64,000 bases of DNA from Flavobacteriales bacterium (GTDB taxonomy: Bacteria; Bacteroidota; Bacteroidia; Flavobacteriales_F; PHOS-HE28). A model generated the notes under the pieces. It was given only the letters and a program-made list of their open reading frames with translations. It was not told the origin of the DNA and searched no databases. Position numbers and translations under genes: made by a program. Below, in pieces: positions 43,106 to 52,012 of the stretch. Each line of letters begins with the position of its first letter. Positions within the stretch are counted from its first letter, which is position 1. The stretch covers positions 1-64,000 of the forward strand of contig JADJXH010000003.1 in assembly GCA_016715895.1 (NCBI GenBank), written 5' to 3'.

Positions 43106-44799
43106 GGGCGCAGGCGTTCGAGCAGGGCGTTCCACTTCCGCGCGCGCTCCCGGGCGGCCTTGTCCTTCACCCGCATGAAGCGCTTGCCGTCCACCAGCGT
43201 CACATCACCCACGGCGCTCACCGTGTGCAGGCCCTTGGCGTAGGCGCTGTTGGTGATGGGGCCCACCGTGCGCACCGCCTCCTCGCGGAAGGCCGTGGGG
43301 CTCAGTTCCAGCACGCGGTGCAGCACCACGCGCCCGCCGTAGGTGAGGCTGCTGTCCTGCCCGGGGCGGTACAACGCGCCTTGGTGCACGAAGGGTGTTC
43401 CGGCGGGCCGGGCGGAGCGCACATCGGTCTTCACCGGGTTCCGGGGATGCGGAACGTAGGGCCCGTGCAGATCCGCGGCGTGGTACAGGAACAGCTCGGC
43501 GTTGGTGAGCGGCGCCTTGGTGCCGAAGAGCCACCAGCGCCCGTTCCAGTGCACCGGTGTGGGGTCGAAGAGCGGTTCCTCCAGCAGCGTGGCCACGGGC
43601 TCCATCCGCGAGAGCGCGTCGTCGATCACATAGAGCTGCACCCGGCCCCGCGCGGCCTGCTCCGGGATCACGCAGGTGCGGCCTTCATGCGTCAGCACGA
43701 AGGGGTAGGAGAGGTGCTCGGGCAGGTCCAGCAGCGTGCGGGAGCGCTTCAGCACGTTGTCGCGCTTGGGGCGCAGGCGGGCGATCTCGCCCTTGGCGCG
43801 GGCGTGGTCGTACTTCTCGTACAGCACGTGCAGCTGCCCCTCGGCGTCGGTGAAGCCGAAGGGGTCGGCGCGGAAGGAGCGCTCGGCGGGCGCCGGCAGC
43901 CAGCGCACGTTCAGGCTGGGCTTCTCCTCCAACAGGCGGTGGATGGGCTGGTTGAGGACGCCGATGTTCCACTCCTCGTGCCGGTCGAGGGAGGCCTTGT
44001 GGAAGCGCAGCTTGTTGCGCAGCTGCACGAACAGGAAGCGCAGGAAGGTGAGGTTGCCGGGATAGCGCAGGATCGGCGCGGTGGTGGGGCTCTGGCGGCC
44101 GGACGCGGCGTCCGCATCGCCGGCCAGAAGCCGCCGCATCACCAGGGCGGGCCAGCTGGCGCTGTGGCGCAGCACGGTGTCCACCGTCTCGCGCAACGAA
44201 TGGTCCACCACGCCGAACCAGCCCTTGTGCAGGATGCGCCCGCCGTCCAGTTTGTCGGTGAGCCGCTGCAGCACGGCCCCCATCACCGGTTCGCCGCGCA
44301 GCAGCTCCCAGAAACCCGGCGGACCGCCCCGGTAGTGCTCCTCGTCGCCGTGGTGGAAGCTCCACACCCCGTGGGTGGCCACCTCCAGCACCTCGCCGCG
44401 CAGGATGTTGAAGCCGAAACGGAGCAGCACATCGGGCCGGTGCGCACGGATGCGGTCGAGGTCCTGCGTACGGAAGTACTGCCCGTGCCCGCGCTTCTCC
44501 ACGGCGCAGGTGATCTGCGGCACACCCTGCAGCAGCTCGGTCACGTCCACCGGTTCCATGGCCGCAGGCTTGAAGTGTCTCCGGCGATAGCGGAGGTATA
44601 GGGCGATGCGCCATGGATGCCGCAGCACGCGCTGCACCGCACCGCGGACCACCGGCGGCGTGGGCGCGGGGCGCACCACGAGCACAAGACCCACTCCCTC
44701 CACGGCCAGCACCTGGCGCAGGCATTCGGCCTGCCAGTGCTGCAGCACGGGACCGTCGCACAGCACGCCCACGCGGAGCCGGGGTTCGGTGGCGTTCAT
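43102..44799 (-). CDS. Two-domain glycan enzyme: formyltransferase-like N-domain, beta-propeller C-domain
   Basis: A 565-residue protein. Residues about 60-240 resemble a formyl-transferase fold (VLLRFGFNILRGEVLEVATHGVWSFHHGDEEHYRGGPPGFWELL, with the SxHHGxxxxYRGG element in place of the catalytic SLLP.YRG). Residues about 280-560 resemble a five-bladed beta-propeller of glycosyl hydrolase family 43 type, also seen in the glucosamine inositolphosphorylceramide transferase N-domain (SFRADPFGF, LYEKYDHARAKGEI, YPFVLTHEGRTCVIPE). Such fusions lie in capsule and LPS loci. The reaction is not known. Confidence 0.7.
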   Translation of the reverse strand: MNATEPRLRVGVLCDGPVLQHWQAECLRQVLAVEGVGLVLVVRPAPTPPVVRGAVQRVLRHPWRIALYLRYRRRHFKPAAMEPVDVTELLQGVPQITCAVEKRGHGQYFRTQDLDRIRAHRPDVLLRFGFNILRGEVLEVATHGVWSFHHGDEEHYRGGPPGFWELLRGEPVMGAVLQRLTDKLDGGRILHKGWFGVVDHSLRETVDTVLRHSASWPALVMRRLLAGDADAASGRQSPTTAPILRYPGNLTFLRFLFVQLRNKLRFHKASLDRHEEWNIGVLNQPIHRLLEEKPSLNVRWLPAPAERSFRADPFGFTDAEGQLHVLYEKYDHARAKGEIARLRPKRDNVLKRSRTLLDLPEHLSYPFVLTHEGRTCVIPEQAARGRVQLYVIDDALSRMEPVATLLEEPLFDPTPVHWNGRWWLFGTKAPLTNAELFLYHAADLHGPYVPHPRNPVKTDVRSARPAGTPFVHQGALYRPGQDSSLTYGGRVVLHRVLELSPTAFREEAVRTVGPITNSAYAKGLHTVSAVGDVTLVDGKRFMRVKDKAARERARKWNALLERLRP

Positions 44800-45938
44800 C
44801 GGGCGTGTTGGAGCGCGTGCAGCAGGGCCCGGCCCACGGCGTCCGGTCCGTAACGATCGTTCACCCCCGCGCGGATGGCGTCGGGACGGTAGCGGTCGGC
44901 CTCGCGCGTGAGCCGGATCATCGCATCAGCGAGCGCGGTGTCGTCGTCCACGGGGATCAGCAGGCCGTTCATCGGGGTGATGAACGCTTCGGGGCCGCCG
45001 CAGCGTGTGGCGATCACCGGGCGTCCCTGGGCCAGCGCCTCGCCCGTCACCACACTGAAGGTCTCCACCCGGCTGTTCACCACCACGGCGAAGGTGCGGG
45101 CCATGTGGTCGAGCACGGCACTGTTGGGCAGGCGGCCGAGGAAACGGACCTGTTCGCCGAGACCGAGCGTGCGCGTGAGCGCCTCCAGGTCGGCGCGGTC
45201 CGGACCATCGCCGATCACCGCGAGCTGCAAAGCGGGGTCCTCCTTCCGGGCTTTCGCGAGTGCGCGCAGCACACCGCTCACGTTCTTGATGCGGTCCACC
45301 AGGTCGGCCACCATCAGGAAGTGGCCGGGCGTACCGGCGGGTGGCAGCGGCCGGTCGAGCCCCGGGATGGTGTTGGGCACCACGGTGGCCTCGGCGCACA
45401 GGCCGTGGCGCACGAGCGCCGCGCCCAAGTGGGGGCTCACGGCGATGAAGGCGCGGGCCCGCCGGGCGATGGCGCGCACCAGGGCGTGGAAGAGAGGGCC
45501 CTTGCCGGCGTAGGTGCCGTCCAGGTATTCGCTGCTCTGTTCCGCCAACACGAAGGGGATGCCGCGGCGGCGCAGGCGCAGGGCCACCAGCGCGGGCCGA
45601 ACCAGGATGTAGGCCAGCACCCGATCCACCGCCGGTCGCTCACGTTCCAGGTGCCGCAGGGCGTGCGAGGCGGTGCGCAGGTGGCGCCACAGGTTCACCG
45701 CCTTGCGGAGCGGGGCCAGGGGCAGCGTGCTGGCGCGGTAGGTGGCGCGCAGTTCCCACAGCCCGTCAACGGTTCCGGACGTGATGGACATCGGTGCGGT
45801 GGTGCCGGGATCGGCCTGCACCACCAGCACGCTCACGGGCGTGTGGCGGGCCAGCGCCAGGGCCTGTTTGCGGATGAAGTCGCCCAACTGCGGGTCGCGC
45901 GGACCGGGGTACCACTTGGGGATCAGGAGCACGTGCAT
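44796..45938 (-). CDS. Glycosyltransferase family 4-like (380 aa)
   Basis: GT-B glycosyltransferase: LLIPKWYPGPRDPQLGDFIRKQA at the N terminus, AVSPHLGAALVRHG, then VADLVDRIKNVSGVLRALAKA, QLAVIGDGPDRADLEALTRTLG, and the acidic E-x7-E stretch VVVNSRVETFSVVTGEALAQG with RCGGPEAFI. It transfers an activated sugar in surface glycan assembly. ATG 45938 is chosen; the start at 45962 would put it beyond the -7-like box TACCTTGC. First of a three-gene operon with 4-bp overlaps. Confidence 0.85.
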   Translation of the reverse strand: MHVLLIPKWYPGPRDPQLGDFIRKQALALARHTPVSVLVVQADPGTTAPMSITSGTVDGLWELRATYRASTLPLAPLRKAVNLWRHLRTASHALRHLERERPAVDRVLAYILVRPALVALRLRRRGIPFVLAEQSSEYLDGTYAGKGPLFHALVRAIARRARAFIAVSPHLGAALVRHGLCAEATVVPNTIPGLDRPLPPAGTPGHFLMVADLVDRIKNVSGVLRALAKARKEDPALQLAVIGDGPDRADLEALTRTLGLGEQVRFLGRLPNSAVLDHMARTFAVVVNSRVETFSVVTGEALAQGRPVIATRCGGPEAFITPMNGLLIPVDDDTALADAMIRLTREADRYRPDAIRAGVNDRYGPDAVGRALLHALQHAR

Positions 45939-45995
45939 CGCCCGGCGCAAGGTAGGCAGCACCTGTGGGCCGATCGGGGCAAGGTCAAGGCCGTG

Positions 45996-46003
45996 TATAT
46001 TTG
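45996..46003 (+). promoter_or_regulatory. -7 box (TATATTTG) of tRNA-His
   Basis: An exact TAnnTTTG box, 31 bp before the mature tRNA 5' end and reading away from the glycosyltransferase gene. GGCAAGG about 20 bp upstream is a poor -33 candidate. Confidence 0.6.
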
Positions 46004-46033
46004 CGGCCCCGTTGCTCCCGCGATGGGGACATG

Positions 46034-46092
<59 letters not shown>

Positions 46093-46107
<15 letters not shown>

Positions 46108-46526
46108 CGAAGCAGAAGCGCCCCTCAAGGGCGCTTCTCTGCGTTGGGGTGGAAGCGTTCCCGCGAAGCGGGAAGGGTGCGAAGCGCTCCGGGCGAGAAG
46201 TTCATCCCGCAGCATCCTGACAGGATGGAAGCGGGAAGCCCGGTCTTCCACCCGAAGCAGAAGCGCCCCTCAAGGGCGCTTCTCTGCGTTGGGGTGGAAG
46301 CGTTCCCGCGAAGCGGGAAGGGTGCGAAGCGCTCCGGGCGAGAAGTTCATCCCGCAGTATCCTGACAGGATGGAAGCGGGAAGCCCGGTCTTCCACCCGA
46401 AGCAGAAGCGCCCCCAAGGGCGCTTCTCTGCTTTGGGGTGGAAGCGTTCCCGCGAAGCGGGAAGGGTGCGAAGCGCCCCGGGGGAGAAGTTCATCCCGCA
46501 GCATCCTGACAGGATGGAAGCGGGAA
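46093..46526 (+). repeat. Three tandem 145-bp repeats beginning with the tRNA-His 3' end
   Basis: Copies at 46093-46237, 46238-46382 and 46383-46526 (144 bp). Each starts GCCCGGTCTTCCACCC, identical to the tRNA T-arm 3' strand, acceptor strand and discriminator. Each then holds three hairpins: AGAAGCGCCC/GGGCGCTTCT, TTCCCGC-GAA-GCGGGAA, and a nested TCCCGC...CATCCT-GAC-AGGATG...GCGGGA. The copies differ at only a few positions. The 145-bp period is not a multiple of three, so it is not a coding repeat. It looks like amplification of the tRNA trailer region. Confidence 0.93.
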
Positions 46527-46537
46527 GGGTGCAACAC

Positions 46538-46564
46538 GAACGCCCCGCACGAGGCGGGGCGTTC
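46538..46564. terminator. Strong 11-bp hairpin between the repeat array and the peroxiredoxin gene
   Basis: GAACGCCCCGC/GCGGGGCGTTC with loop ACGAG. It lies between converging transcripts (tRNA/repeats from the left, peroxiredoxin from the right) 19 bp from the peroxiredoxin stop. There is no T tract on either side, so termination is likely but not certain. Confidence 0.5.
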
Positions 46565-46582
46565 ACGATGTGCGGCCGTGGC

Positions 46583-47233
46583 TCAGGCCAGTTGCTTCTT
46601 CGCCAGATAGAAGTCGACCTTCTCCAGGCTGTCATCCTTCAGGCGGGCGTCCAGGTCCTTCAGGGTCTTGGGCGGAGGCATGATCACCTTGTCGCCCTTG
46701 CGCCAGTTCACGGGCATGGCGCAGGCATTGGCATCCACGGTCTGCATGGCCTCCAGCACGCGCATGATCTCGTCCATGTTGCGGCCCACGTTCAGCGGGT
46801 AGTACATGATCAGGCGGATGGTGCCCGCGGGGTCGATGAAGAAGACCGCCCGCACGGCCGCCGTGTTGCTCGTGTTCTCGTGCAGCATGCCATAGAGCTT
46901 GGACACGCGCATGTCGATGTCGGCGATGATGGGGAAGTCCATGTACACGCCGGTGCGCTCGCGCACGTTCTGCACCCAGGCCACGTGGCTGTGGATGCTG
47001 TCGATGCTGAGGCCGATGAGCTTCGTGCGGTGCTGCGCGAACCAGGCGCCATGGCGCGCGAACTCGCTGAGCTCCGTGGTGCACACCGGGGTGAAGTCCG
47101 CCGGATGGCTGAACAGGATGGTCCAGTGGTCCTTGATGTATTCGCTGAACTTCAGCGGGCCGTGCGTGGTATTGGCCTCGAAATCGGGGGCCTTGTCGCC
47201 GATGCGAGGCATGTTGGGGAGGGAGGTTTCCAT
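46583..47233 (-). CDS. 1-Cys peroxiredoxin (Prx6 type)
   Basis: Thiol peroxidase of 216 residues. DHWTILFSHPADFTPVCTTELSEFA carries the peroxidatic cysteine with the P-x3-T/S-x2-C pattern. DFPIIADIDMRVSKLYGML, AVFFIDPAGTIRLIMYYPLNVGRNMDEI and VMPPPKTLKDLDAR complete the Prx6 fold, including the long C-terminal domain. No resolving cysteine is placed as in 2-Cys enzymes. ATG 47233 follows a perfect -7 box TACCTTTG (47261-47254), leaving a 5' leader of about 15 nt. Confidence 0.93.
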   Translation of the reverse strand: METSLPNMPRIGDKAPDFEANTTHGPLKFSEYIKDHWTILFSHPADFTPVCTTELSEFARHGAWFAQHRTKLIGLSIDSIHSHVAWVQNVRERTGVYMDFPIIADIDMRVSKLYGMLHENTSNTAAVRAVFFIDPAGTIRLIMYYPLNVGRNMDEIMRVLEAMQTVDANACAMPVNWRKGDKVIMPPPKTLKDLDARLKDDSLEKVDFYLAKKQLA

Positions 47234-47253
47234 GATGGTGGGATCTTCGGCGG

Positions 47254-47261
47254 CAAAGGTA
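47254..47261 (-). promoter_or_regulatory. -7 box (TACCTTTG) of the peroxiredoxin gene
   Basis: Exact TAnnTTTG match on the minus strand, 20 bp before the ATG at 47233. Confidence 0.55.
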
Positions 47262-47381
47262 CCCGGGGTGTGGGGGCGCTGAGGTGATGCGCGTCACCGC
47301 GGCGAAGGCAGATGGACGGTTGAAAACTATTCCCGCTGAGCCGAGGACAATTCCAACTGAGACACCCCTAGCTTGTGACGC

Positions 47382-48380
47382 ATGAAGCGTTCGTGGTCCA
47401 TCATTGTAGCGTGTGTCTTCACGATCACTGGCGAGGCGCAGAATTTGGTGCCCAATGGCTCCTTTGAAGTGCGCGATACCTGCGCAGGGCCAGGGGTTGG
47501 GTATGCCATGTACGCCACGGGTTGGATGAACCTGCATACCCAGTCAGCCGATTACTTCAATGCATGTAATTCTGGTGGCGTTGTGGACGTGCCCTACAGC
47601 CAGTTCGGGTATCAGGTTCCGTATGAAGGTGACGCGTATGTGGGCATGGCCACCTCGTCCATCGGAGGTGGACCTTGGTATCGCGAGATGGTGGGCATCG
47701 AATTGTTGGAGCCCCTTCAACCCGGCGTTCCAGTGTGCCTGTCGTTCAAAGCAGCGGTGGGTGGCTTCGGGAGTTGGAGCGGCAATTCCGCATACAATAC
47801 GTGTAAGGGCATCGGGCTGAAGTTCTTTTCGGCTCTACCGAATGACTGGCAGGACTACCTCTATCCGAATTCGGCGGCCGTGTATTTGGATGAGGTGCCC
47901 ACGGACACCAGTAGTTGGTATACGGTGGATGGGACTTATGTGCCGGACTCCGCCTACACGTTCGTGCTGGTGGGTAACTTCTTCGCGGATTCGCTAAGTG
48001 AAGTGACGGTGCTGGATTCTACCGGATTCGGTGCATTTGAACCTTCTTATGTCTTCGTAGATGATGTGCGTGTGTCTTTCGCGCTGGGCTACTGCACGGA
48101 GGAGGTGGCGGTACCGGAGGTAGGTGGCGATCAGCCGATCGTTTATCCGTTACCCTGTGCCGATGTGCTCCATGTTCGCCTGCCTGTAAGCGTACGGCAG
48201 CAACTCTGCTATTCTATGCGTGATATGGCCGGTCGGGTAGTTCTCCAAGGGCAGCAAGCTGGTGGTTCTGGTGAGGTCCTGATAGCTACCGAGCGCCTGC
48301 CCAGCGGCGTCTATGTGCTTCAATTGACCACAACATATGGGAGTTGGTCGCCCATTACTGTCGTTCATGGTTCACCCTAA
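47382..48380 (+). CDS. Secreted protein with type IX sorting domain, copy 1 of a duplicated pair
   Basis: A 332-residue protein. Signal peptide (WSIIVACVFTITGEAQ), then an N-terminal NLVPNGSFEVRDTC (the NGSFE start of many Bacteroidota carbohydrate-binding or gliding-associated domains), a Gly/aromatic-rich beta domain (YATGWMNLHTQSADYFN, FVDDVRVSF) and a C-terminal PorSS domain beginning VYPLPCADVLHVRLP and ending LPSGVYVLQLTTTYGSWSPITVVHG. The paralog at 48928 shares the signal peptide exactly and much of the core. TAGCTTGT at 47369-47376 may be a -7-like box. Its lower GC than neighbouring genes is visible. Confidence 0.82.
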   Translation: MKRSWSIIVACVFTITGEAQNLVPNGSFEVRDTCAGPGVGYAMYATGWMNLHTQSADYFNACNSGGVVDVPYSQFGYQVPYEGDAYVGMATSSIGGGPWYREMVGIELLEPLQPGVPVCLSFKAAVGGFGSWSGNSAYNTCKGIGLKFFSALPNDWQDYLYPNSAAVYLDEVPTDTSSWYTVDGTYVPDSAYTFVLVGNFFADSLSEVTVLDSTGFGAFEPSYVFVDDVRVSFALGYCTEEVAVPEVGGDQPIVYPLPCADVLHVRLPVSVRQQLCYSMRDMAGRVVLQGQQAGGSGEVLIATERLPSGVYVLQLTTTYGSWSPITVVHGSP

Positions 48381-48391
48381 ACGCTTGGATC

Positions 48392-48868
48392 ATGAGAACG
48401 CGAACTCGCTCGTTGGCAAGTCTTGCCGCACTCCTTACGGTCATGCTGGTAGCTGCGCAAGACGGCGACCATTTGACCACTAATGGAGCAGGTCAATCCT
48501 TTCTGGCGCCTGATGCGTTGGTGCCTGGAGGGCTGATCACCCAGCCGTTCAATGTCAGCATCGGAACCGCTGCCGGTGGCAACGCCACCCTCCGCGTGCG
48601 CGGCGATCAACTGCCAGTGAACGATTTCTTCGACCCGACCTACCGATGCACCTTTCGAACGGATGTCGGCAGCGGGATCAACCAGAACTGGAGCATGGTA
48701 CGGGGCGCGGATGAGATCGGGCGGCTGTGACATGGCAACCCGGCCAATGCCTTTAACGTCCAAGCGCGACAGAATGATGGCAACCTGTGGTTGCGCATTT
48801 CGCACGCGGAGGGCTTGGGTAGCAGCCACCGCGCGGCGCTCCAGGCTTGGAGGGCTGAAAACGGTTGA
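48392..48868 (+). pseudogene. Decayed copy of the gene at 49931 (nonsense plus 3' truncation)
   Basis: The frame opens like the intact paralog (MRTRTRSL..., DGDHLTTNGAGQSFLA, NATLRVRGDQLPVND, INQNWSMVRGADEIGRL). A TGA (48728-48730) stands where the paralog has a Trp codon (IGRLW). The frame then continues HGNPANAFNVQARQNDGNLWLR, still homologous, until about 48805. After that the sequence is unrelated and stops at 48866-48868, where the second copy of the upstream leader (GGTTGAAAACTATT) begins. It is the fossil second gene of the first duplicated unit. Confidence 0.85.
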
Positions 48869-48927
48869 AAACTATTTCGTCTATGCGCAGGATAATTCTC
48901 CCGTTGGTGCGCATAGCTTGTGTTCGC

Positions 48928-49920
48928 ATGAAGCGTTCGTGGTCCATCATTGTAGCGTGTGTCTTCACTATCACTGGCGAGGCGCAGAACTTGGTGCCGA
49001 ATGGCTCCTTCGAGGATTATACGCAGTGCCCTGAATTCTTCGGGTATGCGCAGTATGCCACAGGATGGTTGAACCTGCACACCAGCTCAGCGGATTACTT
49101 CAATCGTTGCCAGGAGAATCTGGTCGTGGGTGTTCCCTTCAATACCTGTGGGTATCAAGAACCGGCGGATGGTGATGGGTACATGGGATTGGCAACCACA
49201 TTCCCAGGTTTGGACTGGTATCGGGAGGTCGTGGGTATCGCGCTTTCCGAACCGCTGCAAGCAGGTGTTCCTGTTTGCTTGTCCTTCCAGATGGCTCTGG
49301 GTGGTTTCGGCTCTTGGGATGCTGGCTCCGCCATTTTCACGTCCAAGTGTGTTGGCATGCGATTCTTCAACGAGTTCCCCGCCGACTGGACCGCGTACTT
49401 GTATCCTAATTCGGCCGCGTTGCACATGACCGAAGTGCCAACTGACACTGCTATCTGGTATTCAATAAACGGTGTCTATGTCCCGGACTCCAATTACGCG
49501 TACCTGGCCATTGGTAACTTTTTCGCGGATTCATTGAGCTCGATCCTGCCCTTGGACTCTTCTGGCTATGGAACCGCAGGGATATCCTATGCATTCATTG
49601 ATGATGTGCGTGTGTCAGCGGATCTCCAGTACTGCGGTGGTAACGGTGTTCACACCAGAGGCTCGAGTCGCGGCGTAACCGCTTTCCCGAACCCCTTCGC
49701 AGACCAGCTCACTGTGGAGATACGCGACCAAGCGCTTGGAGCGCTGCGATGGGAGTTGATCGATCAACATGGGCGGAGGGCGTTAGCGGGCGGCGCTGTA
49801 GCGGGTGCTCGCACATTCACCATCTCTGCCGGTCAAATAGCGCAGGGCGTCTATGCCTTGCGCTTGCATGATGATGCGGGCGCTTATGCACACGTTCGCT
49901 TGGTTGCTGTTTCACCCTAA
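48928..49920 (+). CDS. Secreted protein with type IX sorting domain, copy 2 of the duplicated pair
   Basis: A 330-residue paralog of the gene at 47382: the same MKRSWSIIVACVFTITGEAQ start, NLVPNGSFEDYTQC, YATGWLNLHTSSADYFN, LYPNSAALHMTEVPTDT, AIGNFFADSLSS and FIDDVRVSADL. The C-terminal sorting domain (VTAFPNPFADQLTVEIRDQ ... IAQGVYALRLHDDAGAYAHVRLVAV) is more standard than in copy 1. ATG 48928 is fixed by the alignment to copy 1. Function unknown; probably a surface-exposed or released beta-sandwich protein. Confidence 0.82.
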   Translation: MKRSWSIIVACVFTITGEAQNLVPNGSFEDYTQCPEFFGYAQYATGWLNLHTSSADYFNRCQENLVVGVPFNTCGYQEPADGDGYMGLATTFPGLDWYREVVGIALSEPLQAGVPVCLSFQMALGGFGSWDAGSAIFTSKCVGMRFFNEFPADWTAYLYPNSAALHMTEVPTDTAIWYSINGVYVPDSNYAYLAIGNFFADSLSSILPLDSSGYGTAGISYAFIDDVRVSADLQYCGGNGVHTRGSSRGVTAFPNPFADQLTVEIRDQALGALRWELIDQHGRRALAGGAVAGARTFTISAGQIAQGVYALRLHDDAGAYAHVRLVAVSP

Positions 49921-49930
49921 CCCTTTCGCC

Positions 49931-50782
49931 ATGAGAACGCGACGACTTCGACTGCTCGGCTTCTGCGTGATCTTTTTGCCTGGCTTGGCACATGCGCAGA
50001 ATGATGGGGACCACTTGATCACCAACCCAGTTGGTCAAACTGCATTGGCTACGGATCTGCAAGTGCCCGCGGCCCCAGTGAACCTGACCGTTGGCACCGC
50101 CCCTGGACTCGGCGCCACCCTGCGCGTCCGCGGCGACCAATTGCCGGTGAACGATGCGTTCGTCGGTACATCCCTCGCCACCTTCCGCACCGATGTGGGC
50201 AATGGGAACAACCAGAACTGGAGCATGGTACGGGGTGCGCTGGAGATCGGGCGGCTCTGGCACACCAATCCCAGCACGGCGTTCGTGGTGCAGGCCCGCC
50301 AGCCCGATGGCAACCTGTGGCTCCGCAATTCCGAGAACGATGGAGTGGTGGTCCACTTCAACGGCGCGGCCGGCGCACTCCTGAACAGCTACACCCTGAA
50401 CCGACAGGCCTTCGTGGCCATTGGTGAGGACATGGCCCAATCGGGTCTGGGTCCCAATGCCCCGTGGTCCCACGTGCATCTGGTGCATCCCACCCAGGGT
50501 GCGGCGCCGGCCACCTTCGGCTACCGGCCGCAGTTCCGCAACGGTATCACGCTTACGGGCAACAGCGACCTGGCCTACGTGGGGCAGTTGTATGACCAGG
50601 GTGCGGCGGGCACCGGTGCCGAGCAGGATGACAACAGCGCGTTCGGTTTCGTGTGGGACGATAACGCACTGCCGGCCGGCGATGCGCATGCCTGGGACCA
50701 TGCCACCTTCCGCTTCGTGGGCGCCCTGGGTGCCGGCGGCTCGGCAGGCACGGTGAACGGACTGCCGGCGTGCCTGAGCTGA
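49931..50782 (+). CDS. Hypothetical secreted protein, intact second gene of the duplicated pair
   Basis: A 283-residue protein with a signal peptide (LLGFCVIFLPGLAHAQ). The body includes NPVGQTALATDLQVP, GATLRVRGDQLPVND, ALEIGRLWHTNPSTAFVVQARQPDG, ARQPDGNLWLRNSENDGVV and LVHPTQGAAPATFGYRPQF. No family is recognised. The composition (Gly, Asn, short strands) suggests a repeated beta fold. It has no obvious sorting domain, so the signal for its final location is not known. Starts 10 bp after the preceding stop. Confidence 0.65.
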   Translation: MRTRRLRLLGFCVIFLPGLAHAQNDGDHLITNPVGQTALATDLQVPAAPVNLTVGTAPGLGATLRVRGDQLPVNDAFVGTSLATFRTDVGNGNNQNWSMVRGALEIGRLWHTNPSTAFVVQARQPDGNLWLRNSENDGVVVHFNGAAGALLNSYTLNRQAFVAIGEDMAQSGLGPNAPWSHVHLVHPTQGAAPATFGYRPQFRNGITLTGNSDLAYVGQLYDQGAAGTGAEQDDNSAFGFVWDDNALPAGDAHAWDHATFRFVGALGAGGSAGTVNGLPACLS

Positions 50783-50794
50783 AACCTCCCCCGA

Positions 50795-50838
50795 CCCCTC
50801 CTTGCGCGGCGGGTGGAGCGTTCCACGCGCAGGAGGGG
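50795..50838. terminator. Stem-loop after the secreted-protein operon
   Basis: CCCCTCCTTGCGCG (50795-50808) pairs with CGCGCAGGAGGGG (50826-50838) with one bulged base and a 17-nt loop. It begins 13 bp after the stop at 50782 and is the likely transcription end. 50839-51024 shows no gene. Confidence 0.45.
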
Positions 50839-51024
50839 AGTTCACGCCGTCAAGCCCCCTCCTGAGCAGAGATCCTCTTCCCTTGCCGTCGTCGCGAGCA
50901 GCCCGCAGGGATGCGTGGCGATCTCCCCGGCCAGTGTTCGGTGCCCTGCAAGGGAGATCGCGTCGGCGCACAAGCCCGCCTTTCGAAGGCGGTTGCGGGA
51001 GGTCGCTGCAGCCGCAGGCACCGC

Positions 51025-52008
51025 TCACGCCCCGTGCTTGCGGTTGCTCAGCACGGTGTCGATGCTCCAGGGGATGCGTTCGGCGAAGGGGGCCTTGCGG
51101 TGGAGGCAGCCGTCCAGTGCGCAGATGCGGCAGCTGGTGGGGATGCAGGGGTCCATGTGGATGAAGAGCTCCACGGTGCGGCCCAGGCGCTGGTTCACCA
51201 CGGCCTCGATGGCGCCGATCTCGCGGTGCGCCTCCTCCAGGCTGTGGTACCACGGCAGGGTGACGTGGCAGTCCACATGCAGCACGCTGCCGTAAGCGAT
51301 CATGCGGAAGTTGTGGACGTCCACCCAGGCGGGCCGGCGGTGTTCCTCGAGCACGGCCACCACCTGCGCGCCGAGCTCCAGGTCGGCCTCGTCCATGATG
51401 CCGGCCACCGAGCGGCGGAACACGCGCAGGCCGGTGAACAGGATGTAGAGGGCGAAGGCGATGGCGAACACGGGGTCCAGCCACAGCAGGCCGGTGACGC
51501 GGATGAGCAGCAACCCCACCACGAGGGCCACGGTGCTCCACGCGTCGCTGAGCAGGTGGGTGCCGCCGGCCTCCAGGGTGATGGAATGGCTGAGGCGTCC
51601 GCGGCGGCGCAGCAGCAGACCCATCACGAGGTTGATGGCGCCGGCCACCACGGCGAGCGCGATGCCCGTGTCGATGTCGTGCAGCGGGGCATGGGTGAGG
51701 AGGCCCTGCACGGCGCGGGCGATGATGAGCAGCGCGGCCAGCATCACCAGCCCGCCCTCGATGCCGGCGCTGATGAACTCCACCTTGCCGTGGCCGTAGG
51801 GGTGCTCGCGGTCGCGGGGCTTGGCGGCCAGCACCAGGCTGTACAGGGCGAAGCCGCCGGCCACCACGTTCACGATGCTCTCCAGGGCGTCGCTGAGCAG
51901 GGTGGTGCTGTGGGTGAGGTACCAGGCCAGGAACTTCACGGCCATCACCGCCGTGCCGATGCCCAGGATCCATGCCTGCAGACGGATGTTGGCGCGGCCG
52001 CTCTCCAT
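51025..52008 (-). CDS. Cation diffusion facilitator (CDF) metal exporter
   Basis: A 327-residue CDF transporter with six helices. The metal site is built from HSTTLLSDALESIVN and GGTHLLSDAWSTVALV (H/D-x3-D in helices II and V), with YGHGKVEFI between. The C-terminal cytosolic domain ends DPCIPTSCRICALDGCLHRKA, a Cys cluster that could bind or sense metal. Substrate among Zn, Co, Fe, Mn is open. Shares a promoter region with the divergent crp gene. Confidence 0.9.
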   Translation of the reverse strand: MESGRANIRLQAWILGIGTAVMAVKFLAWYLTHSTTLLSDALESIVNVVAGGFALYSLVLAAKPRDREHPYGHGKVEFISAGIEGGLVMLAALLIIARAVQGLLTHAPLHDIDTGIALAVVAGAINLVMGLLLRRRGRLSHSITLEAGGTHLLSDAWSTVALVVGLLLIRVTGLLWLDPVFAIAFALYILFTGLRVFRRSVAGIMDEADLELGAQVVAVLEEHRRPAWVDVHNFRMIAYGSVLHVDCHVTLPWYHSLEEAHREIGAIEAVVNQRLGRTVELFIHMDPCIPTSCRICALDGCLHRKAPFAERIPWSIDTVLSNRKHGA

Positions 52009-52012
52009 GCGG

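Noticed and set aside
47369..47376. TAGCTTGT as a promoter for the first secreted-protein gene
   Set aside because: It differs from TAnnTTTG at two of the four fixed 3' bases. Being present before both copies may just reflect their common origin.
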